DNA of 64,000 nt from Fundicoccus culcitae. Lineage in GTDB: Bacteria > Bacillota > Bacilli > Lactobacillales > Aerococcaceae. The stretch's first letter is position 1. Each line of letters begins with the position of its first letter. The notes under the pieces are model-generated. The model did no database searches. It was not told the DNA's origin and saw only the letters and a list, made by a program, of their open reading frames with translations. Below are positions 17,580 through 26,788 of the stretch, piece after piece. The stretch is taken from assembly GCF_024661895.1 (NCBI RefSeq), contig NZ_CP102453.1, forward strand, positions 992,001 to 1,056,000, read 5' to 3'. The position numbers and the translations under genes were made by a program.

Positions 17580-18428
17580 CTAAATATGGTGAATTCTATA
17601 TTCCTCCATAAAATCTAAGTTTCCTTCTATTATATAGCGTTCTAATGTGGTTAGCACTGCTTGGTCTTCATTAGATCCAACTTGAAAACGACAGCTATCA
17701 GCTAAATCATGATCAGCATTTTCCATCGCCACACTATATAAGACTTCCTTCATCATACTTTCGTCATTTAAACTATCCCCAAAGGCCATCGATGCTTCAG
17801 GTGAAATCCCTAACAGCTCTTGTAAATATTTCACAGCCGAACCTTTTCCACCTTCAGCCGTATAAATATCAATCCAACCATCACCACTGGTTACAGCATT
17901 GACAGCTTCAAAACGTTCATTCAGGATGCGGGCTAAAACTTTATTTTTCTCTAATGAATGATCACTCATGACAGCGATTTTTGTGATTAAGTGTCCATTA
18001 TCAATTTCATCGAAAGAATCAATCATTTCTAGTTTATTATTATAACGTCGTATCCGTTCATAACCTGCACTATCTACCTTACGCATATATGACTGGTTAC
18101 CTAAACTAATTTGAATATAAAATCCTTCAAATTCATCAATAAATGTCGCAATTTCTCTTAATAAATCAGGTGTAATCCCAATGGCTCGTGTAATCTGTCC
18201 TCCATGAACCAAGTAATTACCATTATCTGTGGCATAATACATATTTTTGTGATGTTCAACATCAACATATTCAACCACTTTATGGTAAGAATTTCCGGTA
18301 GCAATACACATGGTAACGCCTGCTTGAATCAATTGTTCACTGATACGATTAAAGCGCTCTTCATCATACGTTTTATTTTTACGTAAAAGTGTTTCGTCTA
18401 AATCAATCATTATTAATTTTAAAGTCAT
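17580..18428 (-). CDS. Cof-type HAD-IIB hydrolase
   Basis: About 282 residues. Motif I MIDLDETLLRKNKT lies at the N-terminus, with the IIB cap between residues 80 and 190 and motif IV AFGDSLNDESMM near residue 215. These enzymes dephosphorylate sugar phosphates or FMN-like substrates; the substrate here is unknown. The ATG at 18428 is chosen because AAAAGGAGATATC precedes it; the longer frame to 18464 lacks a ribosome binding site. Confidence 0.85.
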   Translation of the reverse strand: MTLKLIMIDLDETLLRKNKTYDEERFNRISEQLIQAGVTMCIATGNSYHKVVEYVDVEHHKNMYYATDNGNYLVHGGQITRAIGITPDLLREIATFIDEFEGFYIQISLGNQSYMRKVDSAGYERIRRYNNKLEMIDSFDEIDNGHLITKIAVMSDHSLEKNKVLARILNERFEAVNAVTSGDGWIDIYTAEGGKGSAVKYLQELLGISPEASMAFGDSLNDESMMKEVLYSVAMENADHDLADSCRFQVGSNEDQAVLTTLERYIIEGNLDFMEEYRIHHI

Positions 18429-18638
18429 GATATCTCCTTTTGAACATTTATAGGTAAAATGCATCCAAGTTTTATTATACCTAATTTTGAGATTGAGCGT
18501 TAGGTTTATTTGGTTAATGATTGTGTTAGTTCAATAAATAATTAAAATAATGTGTCTTAATTAGCGAACTCAAATTATACAAGTTGTTAATCAACGCGGT
18601 AAGTTATGATTATTAGCGCGTGATGTGTCTTTATCGAT

Positions 18639-19556
18639 TTAAGGCAAGGTATTTCCGGCACTTAGATAAATCTTATACCATTCTTCGCGACTCAATTGGA
18701 TATCGGCTCCTTGCGCAATTGCCGTTATTCTATCAAGATTCATGGTACCGATGATTGGTTGCATATTAGCTGGATGTCGATTAATCCAGGCGATAGTTAA
18801 TGCTTCAAGGGTGATTCCTTTTTCTTCAGCCATCTCATTCAGTGTTTGGGTCAATTCCTTGTAATCCGGATGTTTAATGAATAAACCTTGTCCTAAATCA
18901 ACTTGATAAGGTGACCAAGGTTGGATTGTAATGTTGTGTAACCGGCAATAATCCAAAATGCCCCCATCACGGTTAATTCCCGCATCATTTAACATATTAA
19001 CATTGAACCCTGCATCAATCATTCCAGTATGCGCTGGTCCAAATTGTAATTGATTAGCCGTAATCGGTACATTGAGGTATTTATTTAAAAGTTCGATTTG
19101 ATAAGGGTTTTGATTGCTTACTCCAAAATAACGGACTTTTCCTTGACTCTTCAATAAATCAAAAGTTTCAGCAATCTCTTCGGGTTCATATAAAGCGTCG
19201 GGACGATGTAATAAAAGGAAATCTAAATAATCTGTTTGCAGACGTTTAAGGGATCCTTCTACGGTCGTCATTAAATGTTCTTTCGAAAAATCAAACATCC
19301 CTTTACGAATACCTGCTTTTGATTGAATAAAGATATCTTCGCGTTTAATCTCACTGTTTTTTAGTGCTTGACCGAAAAGTTCTTCGGAGGCACCCCGTCC
19401 ATAAATATCGGCATGATCAAAAAAGTTAATCCCATTGTTTACTGCCGTCTCAATAATTGACTGACTTTCATCAACTGTTTTCTCATTCATACGCATGCAA
19501 CCTAAAACAACTTGTGAGGCGTTTATCTCGGCACTCCCAACATTCATATACTTCAT
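18639..19556 (-). CDS. Aldo/keto reductase (YdhF-like)
   Basis: 305 residues with a TIM-barrel AKR fold: NFFDHADIYGRG contains the catalytic Asp/Tyr, followed by Lys in IQSKAGI and HRPDAL (catalytic tetrad). The C-terminal NADPH site has PIIGTMNLDRI. It reduces aldehydes or ketones with NADPH; the physiological substrate is unknown. It has a GGAGTGG ribosome binding site and is a single gene on the minus strand, divergent from the flavocytochrome operon. Confidence 0.85.
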   Translation of the reverse strand: MKYMNVGSAEINASQVVLGCMRMNEKTVDESQSIIETAVNNGINFFDHADIYGRGASEELFGQALKNSEIKREDIFIQSKAGIRKGMFDFSKEHLMTTVEGSLKRLQTDYLDFLLLHRPDALYEPEEIAETFDLLKSQGKVRYFGVSNQNPYQIELLNKYLNVPITANQLQFGPAHTGMIDAGFNVNMLNDAGINRDGGILDYCRLHNITIQPWSPYQVDLGQGLFIKHPDYKELTQTLNEMAEEKGITLEALTIAWINRHPANMQPIIGTMNLDRITAIAQGADIQLSREEWYKIYLSAGNTLP

Positions 19557-20041
19557 TTTGCCACTCCTTAAAAAATGATTTGTTTAACATGTCTATTTTA
19601 ACATAGCCTAGATGAAAACGTATATATTGTGTCCTTAATCTTTGTGAGCGGAATCATATACTTCAATGTCTTGTTAGCGATGTCAAAATGATAAATAAAT
19701 AAATTTATAAATTTTTTATTTCACAAACAAGTTTTTTTAATTATGAAAACTTAAGCATTACTTATAGATTAAGTTTATGTAGAATTAAATTTCTAGTCAA
19801 AATTACGATAGTTGCAAAATTATGATTACAATTATCTAAAAAGTTAAACAAAACACTACCCAAGTTTGCGCTTTATGGTAAAATATACCTATATAAATTA
19901 TTTTGAATTTTTTGTTAGTCTGAATTTGAAGGTATCTTTAAATATTTTTGTATGCTGGTTCACATACGGCGATATTTATTTGAATTTTTCCTAAGATGTT
20001 TTCAATGAAAGCGTAAAAATACAGCTTTGAGGAGGAGAATA
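19557..20041 (+). other. Long AT-rich leader/promoter region of the electron-transfer operon
   Basis: 485 bases between divergent genes with no coding signal. It is very AT-rich (19680-19860). It holds an AATAAATATC copy (minus strand, about 19971) some 60 bases before the start codon. The ribosome binding site GAGGAGGAG is at 20028-20036. I could not pick a convincing -35/-10 pair or a known riboswitch. Confidence 0.4.
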
Positions 20042-21391
20042 ATGAGTAAAAAAGCATATGAATGGCTATTCCCTGGCCTATCATTACTGCTGTTCGTCAC
20101 ATTACTGGGGGCAATGTTAGTAGAAACTAATTCGATGTCTATGGGTACATTAATTTCGTATTCAACGGGATTATTAGCGTATACTATGATGCTTGTTGTT
20201 ACGTTTATTGGCTCACGACCACGTTTTATAGAAAAGAACTTTGGGATGCCTGAAATGTATGAAGTCCATGCATTAATGTCCGTCGTTTTATCTATATTAG
20301 TCGTTATCCACATGGTGTTACAATTTGGCGGCTTCCGTAACGTATTGAACATGTCGATTGTTTCACAAACAGGTTATATTGCTGTTGTTTCATTAATCAT
20401 AGTTATGCTAACAGGTATTTTCTCGTTATCAGGACTATTTGTCAGCAACAACAAAAAACTTCGTGAATTCAAAGAGAAAAAGGTAAATCGTGAAATTAGT
20501 TTATGGTTGCACCGTTTAGCAATCGTTGCTATAATCGCCGTTTATTTCCATTTATACTATTTACCTTTCTTAAGAAATAATACTGTATTCATGACTTTAT
20601 TAACCGTCTATACAGTTGCTACCCTAGGTTTCTACGCTTATTGGAAAATTAAAATCCAAACGTCACCTATGTACCAGGTTTCCAAAATTTATCGTGGTAC
20701 ACCTACTTTATGGGTATTAGAATTTGAACCAGTTAATAAAACTTTAATGCGTTACACCGCTGGCGATTATTTCTTCATTCGTTTCAAAGGTGATGCTGAT
20801 ATCACGAAAGAAGGACACCCATTCTCAACTTCTAGTGCAATTACAGCACGCTACAAAAACTCAATTGAGTTTATGATTAAAGAAGCCGGTGACTGGACAG
20901 GCGCATTGAAAAATATCAAAGTTGGTGATAAAGCTCAATTAGAAGGTCCTTATGGTCACTTTATGCCTCAACACGTTGAGTACTCTAATGAAGAAGAAGT
21001 ACCTTTCATCTTATTAGCAGGTGGGATTGGTTTAACACCAAATCTTAGTGTGTTACGCCATGAGATTGAGAAAAAATCCCAACGTCGTATCTTCTTAGTT
21101 TGGGGATTATCCTACAAAGAAGATATGTTTATGGTGGATGAACTTGAAGAAATGACTAAAATTAATCCTAACTTTACCTACCATATTATCTTCTCTAACG
21201 AAGAAGTTGAAGGTTATCCATTTGGATTTATTACGGATAAATTCTTACAAGAAATTGGCGCAGCTGAATTTTATCAAACCGGTGAATTCTTTGTCTGTGG
21301 TCCTCCTCCAATGTTAAATGCGACAAGAACATTGATTAGAAATGTAAATATCCCTGAAGAACACGTTCACCTTGATGATTTCGGGTTCTAA
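20042..21391 (+). CDS. Ferric-reductase-like transmembrane flavoprotein (FRE/NOX-like)
   Basis: 449 residues. The N-terminal half has about six transmembrane helices with histidines in EVHALMSV, VVIHMVLQF, LWLHRLAI and YFHLYYL, fitting the haem-binding ferric reductase-like domain. The C-terminal half is an FAD/NAD(P)H reductase: GDYFFIRF and HPFSTSSA (FAD), LLAGGIGLTPNLSVL (nucleotide) and FFVCGPPPML. It would pass electrons from cytosolic NAD(P)H across the membrane. The downstream gene encodes a hexa-FMN-binding protein, the likely acceptor. The ATG at 20042 follows GAGGAGGAG. Confidence 0.85.
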   Translation: MSKKAYEWLFPGLSLLLFVTLLGAMLVETNSMSMGTLISYSTGLLAYTMMLVVTFIGSRPRFIEKNFGMPEMYEVHALMSVVLSILVVIHMVLQFGGFRNVLNMSIVSQTGYIAVVSLIIVMLTGIFSLSGLFVSNNKKLREFKEKKVNREISLWLHRLAIVAIIAVYFHLYYLPFLRNNTVFMTLLTVYTVATLGFYAYWKIKIQTSPMYQVSKIYRGTPTLWVLEFEPVNKTLMRYTAGDYFFIRFKGDADITKEGHPFSTSSAITARYKNSIEFMIKEAGDWTGALKNIKVGDKAQLEGPYGHFMPQHVEYSNEEEVPFILLAGGIGLTPNLSVLRHEIEKKSQRRIFLVWGLSYKEDMFMVDELEEMTKINPNFTYHIIFSNEEVEGYPFGFITDKFLQEIGAAEFYQTGEFFVCGPPPMLNATRTLIRNVNIPEEHVHLDDFGF

Positions 21392-21424
21392 TCTAAGCAT
21401 AATTTAAGTGAAAGGAAGTAAAAA

Positions 21425-23467
21425 ATGGGCAAAAAGACAAAATTTGTTCTAGAGATGATTGCTGTGGCTATCATTATCTGGATCTTGACCGTTATTGTTT
21501 TCACTGATCAAGTCTCCTTTAGACAAGCAGGCGATGCTGAAGAAGTAGTAACGATGCCTGAAGGTGATTTAACAGATGGAACTTATACGGGTCAAGCAGA
21601 TGGTCATAATGGACCACTGGAAGTGCAAGTTGTTGTAGAAAATGGTGAAATTACTGCCGTTGATGTATTAGACCATGTTGAAACTGAAGGTATTTCTGAT
21701 CCAGCTTTGGCAGAAGTTCCTGCTGCTATTGTTGAAAACAATTCAACTGATGTGGATACCGTATCTGGTGCAACGGTCAGTTCAGAAGCAATTATCACAG
21801 CCGTTAATAACGCATTAAGTGGTTCTGCTGGTGATACAACGAGTGAAACAACTGAAGGTGAAGAAACAGCTGCATTAGTAGATGGAACATACACCGGCGA
21901 GGCTGAAGGTCATAATGGTCCTTTAACCGTTGAAGTTACTGTGACAGATGGTGTCATTGCAAATGTTGCTGTGACTGATCATGTTGAAACTGAAGGTATC
22001 TCAGACCCTGCTATTGAAGAAATTCCCGCTGCCATCGTTGAAAACAATTCAACGGAAGTTGACTTAGTTTCTGGCGCTTCTGTGACTTCAGGAGCTATTA
22101 TTGAAGCCGTTAATAATGCTTTGAGTAGTGAAGCAACACAAGCAACCTCTACTGAAGAAGTTGCTGAAGAAGATGGCGAAACAGTAGTTGTGGAAGCACC
22201 GTCTTCATTACCAGCGATTGTTGGTTATGTGTTCGCCGATGGAACCTACACAGGCGAAGCTGAAGGCCGTCACGGTCCCATTGAAGTCGAAGTGACTATT
22301 GAAGAAGGCACAATTGCCAACGTTGAAGTGTTAAATCATGTTGAATCTGAAGATATTGGGGTTCCCGCAATTGAAGCAACTACAGCCGCAATCGTTGAAC
22401 AAAACTCAACCGATGTTGAAGTGGTCTCTGGTGCTAGTTTAACTTCACAAGGTGTCATGAACGCAACCAAAAATGCTTTAGGTATTTTAGTTGTAACCAA
22501 TGACGAACCTCATTTAGTCTTTGAAGACGGGACTTATACAGGGGAAGCTGAAGGCTTTGGCGGTCCTATCCGGGTTGAAGTTATCGTTGCCGAAGGTAAA
22601 ATTTCTGAAGTGACTATTTTAGAACACGGTGAAACCCAAGGTATTTCTGACCCAGCGATTGAAGAAATCCCAGCTGCGATTATTAATCAAAATAAAGTTA
22701 ATGTATCAGCTGTTTCTGGCGCAAGCTACACTTCGCTTGGTATCGTTAATGCGGTTAGTAATGCATTAAATTTACCAGAATTAACACAAGAAGATTTAGG
22801 CTCAGCCACCGTTACAACCCAAGTAGCAACTACCGAAGAAGCAGTTGAAGAATCTGAGGAAGTTTCTGAAGAAGAAGCAGCTGAAGAGTCTGAGTCTGAA
22901 GAAGTTTCAGAAGAAGTTGTTTGGCAAGATGGTACATACACAGCTGAAACGGAAGGTCATAATGGACCTCTAGAAGTTGAAGTAACCATCGAAGAAGGTG
23001 CCATCACGGCTGTAGAAGTATTAAACCACGAAGAAACGGAAGGTATTTCTGACCCAGCTATCGAAGAAGTACCTGCAGCGATTGTTGAGGCTAACTCTAC
23101 TGAAGTTGATATCGTTTCAGGTGCCTCTGTGTCTTCACAAGCTATCATTGATGCCGTTAATCTAGCCCTTGAAGAAGCGGCTGGTGGCTCAAGTGAAACA
23201 ACTTTCGAAGACGGAACACACACTGGTTCGGCTGAAGGTCATAACGGTCCGCTTGAATTAGAAGTCGTTGTTGAAGATGGAGCTATCGTTGAAATCAACA
23301 TTCTTGACCACTCAGAAACAAAAGGCTTATCTGATCCTGCCTTTGAAGAAGTCGTTGCAGCAATTATTGAATCAAATTCAGTTGAAGTTGATACAGTATC
23401 TGGCGCTACTTATACTTCAAACGCAATCATCGACGCCGTTAAAAATGCCTTAAATATCGAAGAATAA
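21425..23467 (+). CDS. Membrane-anchored protein with six FMN-binding domains
   Basis: 680 residues. One N-terminal transmembrane anchor (about 8-27) is followed by six FMN_bind domains of exactly 82 residues each: 51-132, 153-234, 272-353, 368-449, 502-583 and 596-677. They are separated by acidic/Thr-rich linkers. Each begins DGT(Y/H)T and ends with an (S)GA(S/T)-x-(S/T)S flavinylation motif (VSGATVSS, VSGASVTS, VSGASLTS, VSGASYTS, VSGASVSS, VSGATYTS), where ApbE attaches FMN to Ser/Thr. It probably forms a flavin wire outside the membrane fed by the flavocytochrome gene 33 bases upstream. ApbE is not in this window. Confidence 0.9.
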   Translation: MGKKTKFVLEMIAVAIIIWILTVIVFTDQVSFRQAGDAEEVVTMPEGDLTDGTYTGQADGHNGPLEVQVVVENGEITAVDVLDHVETEGISDPALAEVPAAIVENNSTDVDTVSGATVSSEAIITAVNNALSGSAGDTTSETTEGEETAALVDGTYTGEAEGHNGPLTVEVTVTDGVIANVAVTDHVETEGISDPAIEEIPAAIVENNSTEVDLVSGASVTSGAIIEAVNNALSSEATQATSTEEVAEEDGETVVVEAPSSLPAIVGYVFADGTYTGEAEGRHGPIEVEVTIEEGTIANVEVLNHVESEDIGVPAIEATTAAIVEQNSTDVEVVSGASLTSQGVMNATKNALGILVVTNDEPHLVFEDGTYTGEAEGFGGPIRVEVIVAEGKISEVTILEHGETQGISDPAIEEIPAAIINQNKVNVSAVSGASYTSLGIVNAVSNALNLPELTQEDLGSATVTTQVATTEEAVEESEEVSEEEAAEESESEEVSEEVVWQDGTYTAETEGHNGPLEVEVTIEEGAITAVEVLNHEETEGISDPAIEEVPAAIVEANSTEVDIVSGASVSSQAIIDAVNLALEEAAGGSSETTFEDGTHTGSAEGHNGPLELEVVVEDGAIVEINILDHSETKGLSDPAFEEVVAAIIESNSVEVDTVSGATYTSNAIIDAVKNALNIEE

Positions 23468-23477
23468 CCTTTACCAC

Positions 23478-23514
23478 TCAAAGAGTTGACCCTCAACGGT
23501 CAGCTCTTTTTTTA
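23478..23514 (+). terminator. Rho-independent terminator
   Basis: AAAGAGTTGACC and GGTCAGCTCTTTTTTT form the stem (one G-U), directly after the flavoprotein operon. Confidence 0.85.
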
Positions 23515-23588
23515 TGGCTTTAAGGAATTGTCAGATGGCAACTACTGCTTATCAAGCTAACTGTAAAGAGCTTGGTTTGTAGATTTGA

Positions 23589-23684
23589 AAGTGGAACTTA
23601 CTCAGGCAGAATATTCCACATAATCAATTAAGTGGAACCAACTCGGCCTGAATATTCCACATAATCAGCAAATGTGACAAGTGA
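23589..23684. repeat. 41-bp palindromic repeats, GTGGAA family
   Basis: AGTGGAA...TTCCAC units start at 23590 and 23631 (period 41). A further unit lies at 24012-24042 after the dispersed element. The family also appears at 43817 and 59986. Confidence 0.85.
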
Positions 23685-23950
23685 GTGACCATCAGTCCTA
23701 TAATAAGCCCACCTATGGAAGAAATTCACAATAATTATTAGACAAAAGTTTAATTGGGTCATTACTCTGTGAGCAGTGTCCTGATTCATCATTTTAAACT
23801 AGAGATTTCTGCAAAAAACCAAAATACATTTACTTTTAGCGGGAATCGTGAGCTGGTATTTGAATAGATGGCGAGGGAATGACTGTGCATCGCCAGCAAA
23901 TTGAATAGGTGGCGAAGCTCATATATCTCCTCGCCACCAATTAAATTATC
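23685..23950 (+). repeat. Dispersed intergenic element, copy 2
   Basis: It begins AAGTGAGTGACCATCAGTCC, contains CCACCTATGGAAGAAATTCAC and the stem-loop near 23758-23783, and ends in two TGGCGA...TCGCCA hairpins 41 bases apart (23868, 23909). A short 5' fragment of the same element recurs at about 24055-24105. The remainder of the gap up to the metQ terminator holds nothing else I recognise. Confidence 0.75.
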
Positions 23951-24135
23951 CTTATTATATTGTCCAATCTTAAGTTGACGGCACTTATTTCCCACTTACT
24001 CTTGCGGGATTAAGTGGAACAAACTCGACCACAATATTCCACATAATCAGCTAATGTGACAAGTGAGTGACCGTCAGTCCTATCAAACCCCACCTACCTA
24101 ACTCCTTCAGTCCTCATTAAATAAAGGCGAAGCCA

Positions 24136-24170
24136 AAAAAACCGTCTTATCTACCAAATAAGACGGTGGG
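24136..24170 (-). terminator. metNIQ operon terminator
   Basis: On the minus strand ACCGTCTTAT...ATAAGACGGT is followed by TTTTTTT. It lies about 45 bases after the metQ stop, and an AATAAATATC copy sits between the two. Confidence 0.85.
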
Positions 24171-24215
24171 GTTTATGATTGTTAGTTTGATGGGTGGGGA
24201 TATTTATTCAAGGGG

Positions 24216-25052
24216 TTATTCTTGGTCTTCAGCTGTATCTTCCATGTCGAATGCAGGTCTTAAGTGGCCTTCTGCTTCTAACTCGGATAGGAAGTCGTAG
24301 ACTTCTTGCGATGTGAAAGCAGCTTGAAGGGCTTTAATTTCGTCTGAATCAACATTCCCTTCGCGAACAACTAATTGAATGGCAAAGGTGTTATCCGATT
24401 CGTCTTCTAAGAAAATAGCATCCGCTGGGGTTAAATCGATGCTAGCGATATAGGTTGGGTAGTTGAATACTAAATCATAGCCATCTTCATAAGCGGCCGT
24501 TAGATTCAGTAAATCAATGTGTTCAAATTCTAAGTTCAATGGGTTGTCGGTAATATCTTCCACTGTCGCAAAGAAACCAGCTTCTTCGTCTAACGTTAAC
24601 AAGCCTTGATCTTGCAATATTAATAGCGCGCGTGCTTCATTGGTTGGATCTGAAGGAATAGCTACTTCTGCGCCTTCTTCAATTTCATCGACAGTTTCAT
24701 AGGTCGGTGAGTAGAAACCAACCACGGCGTTGTAAATAGGTTGAATCGCCACCAAGTCGCCGTCACGTTCTTCATTAAACATTTCCATAAATGGTTCATG
24801 TTGAGCAAAGCTGGCAATCACTTCATCATTTAATAAAGCTTCGTTGTATTGAATATTGTCGGTTACTTCAACGAGTTCGACGGAATAAGGTTCAGCAATG
24901 GCTTCTCCGGCTAATTCAACCACATCAGTCATTGGGGGTAAGTGTGAGGCTACGCGTAAAACATTTTCGTCTTGAGCGGTTACCGTCGTTGATGCAAAAC
25001 TAACACTCGCTAATAGGACAGTAAGTCCTGAAACAAATAATTTTTTAAACAT
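24216..25052 (-). CDS. metQ: MetQ/NlpA-type methionine-binding protein without lipobox
   Basis: 278 residues. Signal peptide 1-27 (cleavage near TVTAQ), then an NlpA-family periplasmic-binding fold (VASHLPPMTD, FAQHEPFMEMFNEE, AIPSDPTNEARALLILQDQGLL). It delivers methionine or a related amino acid to MetNI. Unusually, there is no cysteine anywhere in the signal region, so it cannot be a standard lipoprotein, unlike most Gram-positive MetQ. The strongly acidic C-terminal tail (EDTAEDQE) is odd. It is the last gene of metN-metI-metQ. Confidence 0.85.
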   Translation of the reverse strand: MFKKLFVSGLTVLLASVSFASTTVTAQDENVLRVASHLPPMTDVVELAGEAIAEPYSVELVEVTDNIQYNEALLNDEVIASFAQHEPFMEMFNEERDGDLVAIQPIYNAVVGFYSPTYETVDEIEEGAEVAIPSDPTNEARALLILQDQGLLTLDEEAGFFATVEDITDNPLNLEFEHIDLLNLTAAYEDGYDLVFNYPTYIASIDLTPADAIFLEDESDNTFAIQLVVREGNVDSDEIKALQAAFTSQEVYDFLSELEAEGHLRPAFDMEDTAEDQE

Positions 25053-25071
25053 GTTATCTTCCTTCCTAACT

Positions 25072-25761
25072 TTAACGTTTATCTAAACGGTTGGCTAAAT
25101 TCAAACCTAGCCATTGAATAATTTGGACCAAAATAATAATAACTACAATCGCCGTATACATAATATCATCTTCGAAACGTTGGTAGCCGTATCGAATCGC
25201 AAATTGACCAATTCCCCCTCCTCCAACGACGCCCATAATGGTTGAGTAGGAGATAAAACTAACAAAAGCACTTGTAAATCCAACGATTAAAGAACTTCTC
25301 GCTTCGACATATAAAAACTTTGTCACTAACTGTGGAATCGAAGCTCCCATTGCCCGCCCTGTTTCGACCACACCTTTAGGAACATCGCTTAAGGATTGCT
25401 CCACAAAACGGGCATATAAAGCAATCGCGATAACCATCATGGGAAAGGAAGCGGCAACAGGATCCCCGGTTGCCCTACCATAGACCGCGCGAATTAGAGG
25501 TTGCATGGCAATAACCAACAATAAAAATGGAAATGACCGAATGATATTTACTATAATATTGGCGGTTTGATAAATCCATTTGTTTTCTAAAATACGCCCC
25601 TTGGCCGTTAAATATAAAAGGGTTCCTAGTGGTAGCCCAATCAGAATGGCAGCTAGTGAAGCGAACCCTAGCATGATAGCTGTTTCGACTAAACTTTCGG
25701 CCAAGGACGGCCCATAATCAGCCAACCGTTCAAAATAAATACTTAAGGCTTCTTTAGTCAT
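25072..25761 (-). CDS. metI: Methionine ABC transporter permease
   Basis: 229 residues with about five transmembrane helices. The ABC permease EAA loop reads ETGRAMGASIPQLVTKFLYVEA. This matches MetI in length and topology. It overlaps the metN stop by 8 bases, indicating translational coupling. Confidence 0.9.
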   Translation of the reverse strand: MTKEALSIYFERLADYGPSLAESLVETAIMLGFASLAAILIGLPLGTLLYLTAKGRILENKWIYQTANIIVNIIRSFPFLLLVIAMQPLIRAVYGRATGDPVAASFPMMVIAIALYARFVEQSLSDVPKGVVETGRAMGASIPQLVTKFLYVEARSSLIVGFTSAFVSFISYSTIMGVVGGGGIGQFAIRYGYQRFEDDIMYTAIVVIIILVQIIQWLGLNLANRLDKR

Positions 25762-26497
25762 TTAACAAAACCTCCATCGCACGTTCATGATAAGATTGTG
25801 CTACAACTTTTGAGGTATTCGGTGTTATGTCTAACAAATCCACCACTTGTCCTTCTTCCATAATCGCTACCCTTTGACAGAGGGCTTTAACAACACTCAG
25901 TTCATGCGTTACAATCACGGTGGTAATTTGATACTTTTCGTTAATTCGGCGTAAAACATCAACAATTTCACCGGTGGTAAATTCATCCAGGGCCGATGTG
26001 GGTTCATCACACAAAAGGATTTTGGGTTTAATAATTAAAGCCCGCGCAATACCGACCCTCTGTTTTTGTCCCCCCGAAAGTTGAGCAGGATAACTATCCC
26101 GTTTATCTTCTAGTCCGACAAAGCGCAACACTTCATCTAATTCTAAATAGTCTTCGTAAGGATGCAGGGTTAGAGGCAACATAATATTCTCGGCCACGGT
26201 CAAATTTGATAACAAATTAAATTGTTGAAAAATCATCCCGATATTTTTGCGATAAAAACGTAATTTACTTTTTTTAATTTGACAAACATCAACACCATCC
26301 ACTAAAACACGGCCTTCATCGGGTGTTTCCAATTGATTAATCATCCGCAATAAGGTCGATTTCCCGGCTCCTGACTGCCCAATCACGCCAAAAACTTCAT
26401 GATCCTTAATCGTTAAATTAATGTTTTTTAAGGCACTCAATTGATTTTTACCTTTTTCGGTACGGAAAACTTTGCTCACATTTTCAAACTGAATCAA
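25754..26497 (-). CDS. metN: Methionine ABC transporter ATPase
   Basis: 247 residues. Walker A GQSGAGKSTL, Q-loop MIFQQFNLL, signature LSGGQKQRVGIARAL, Walker B ILLCDEPTSALD and H-loop VTHELSV are all intact. It is somewhat shorter than MetN of E. coli (343), and lacks the C-terminal ACT-like NIL domain. Substrate inhibition through that domain would be absent. Confidence 0.9.
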   Translation of the reverse strand: MIQFENVSKVFRTEKGKNQLSALKNINLTIKDHEVFGVIGQSGAGKSTLLRMINQLETPDEGRVLVDGVDVCQIKKSKLRFYRKNIGMIFQQFNLLSNLTVAENIMLPLTLHPYEDYLELDEVLRFVGLEDKRDSYPAQLSGGQKQRVGIARALIIKPKILLCDEPTSALDEFTTGEIVDVLRRINEKYQITTVIVTHELSVVKALCQRVAIMEEGQVVDLLDITPNTSKVVAQSYHERAMEVLLND

Positions 26498-26545
26498 AAT
26501 CCCACCTACTTTCTATTTTCAGACTATAACAGATATTTATAATAA

Positions 26546-26573
26546 ATAATACAGATTTACACTGGTGTTTCAA
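26546..26573 (-). promoter_or_regulatory. Putative metNIQ promoter
   Basis: On the minus strand TTGAAA (26573-26568), 16 bases, TATTAT (26551-26546). An alternative TTGCTA-N17-TAAAGT lies just upstream. No S-box or T-box hallmark was found in the 290-base leader region. Confidence 0.45.
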
Positions 26574-26722
26574 TACAATAACTTTATCACAGTCTTGTAT
26601 TTATAGCAACTCTTTAAACCTACCTTTCTGAAACCTCGTCTCTAATAAAACAGTTTCTCGCATGTGTATACATAATGTTTTAACCCTTATCAAGGTCATT
26701 ATCATCTTTTTTTGAAAACTGA

Positions 26723-26751
26723 TTGACTAATTTTCAAAATAACATTAAAAT
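26723..26751 (+). promoter_or_regulatory. azlCD promoter
   Basis: TTGACT (26723-26728), 17 bases, TAAAAT (26746-26751). The TTG that opens the longest reading frame is itself the -35 box, so translation must start further downstream. Confidence 0.65.
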
Positions 26752-26788
26752 TATGAGAATGAGATTAAATACAAAGGTGGGCTGTCGA

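Noticed and set aside
22726-23223. Long minus-strand frames opposite the FMN-binding protein gene
   Set aside because: They are shadows caused by the repetitive GA-rich codons of the six-domain gene.
26498-26722. SAM (S-box) riboswitch or T-box leader ahead of metN
   Set aside because: No T-box AGGGTGG-type motif, terminator/antiterminator pair or S-box core was visible.
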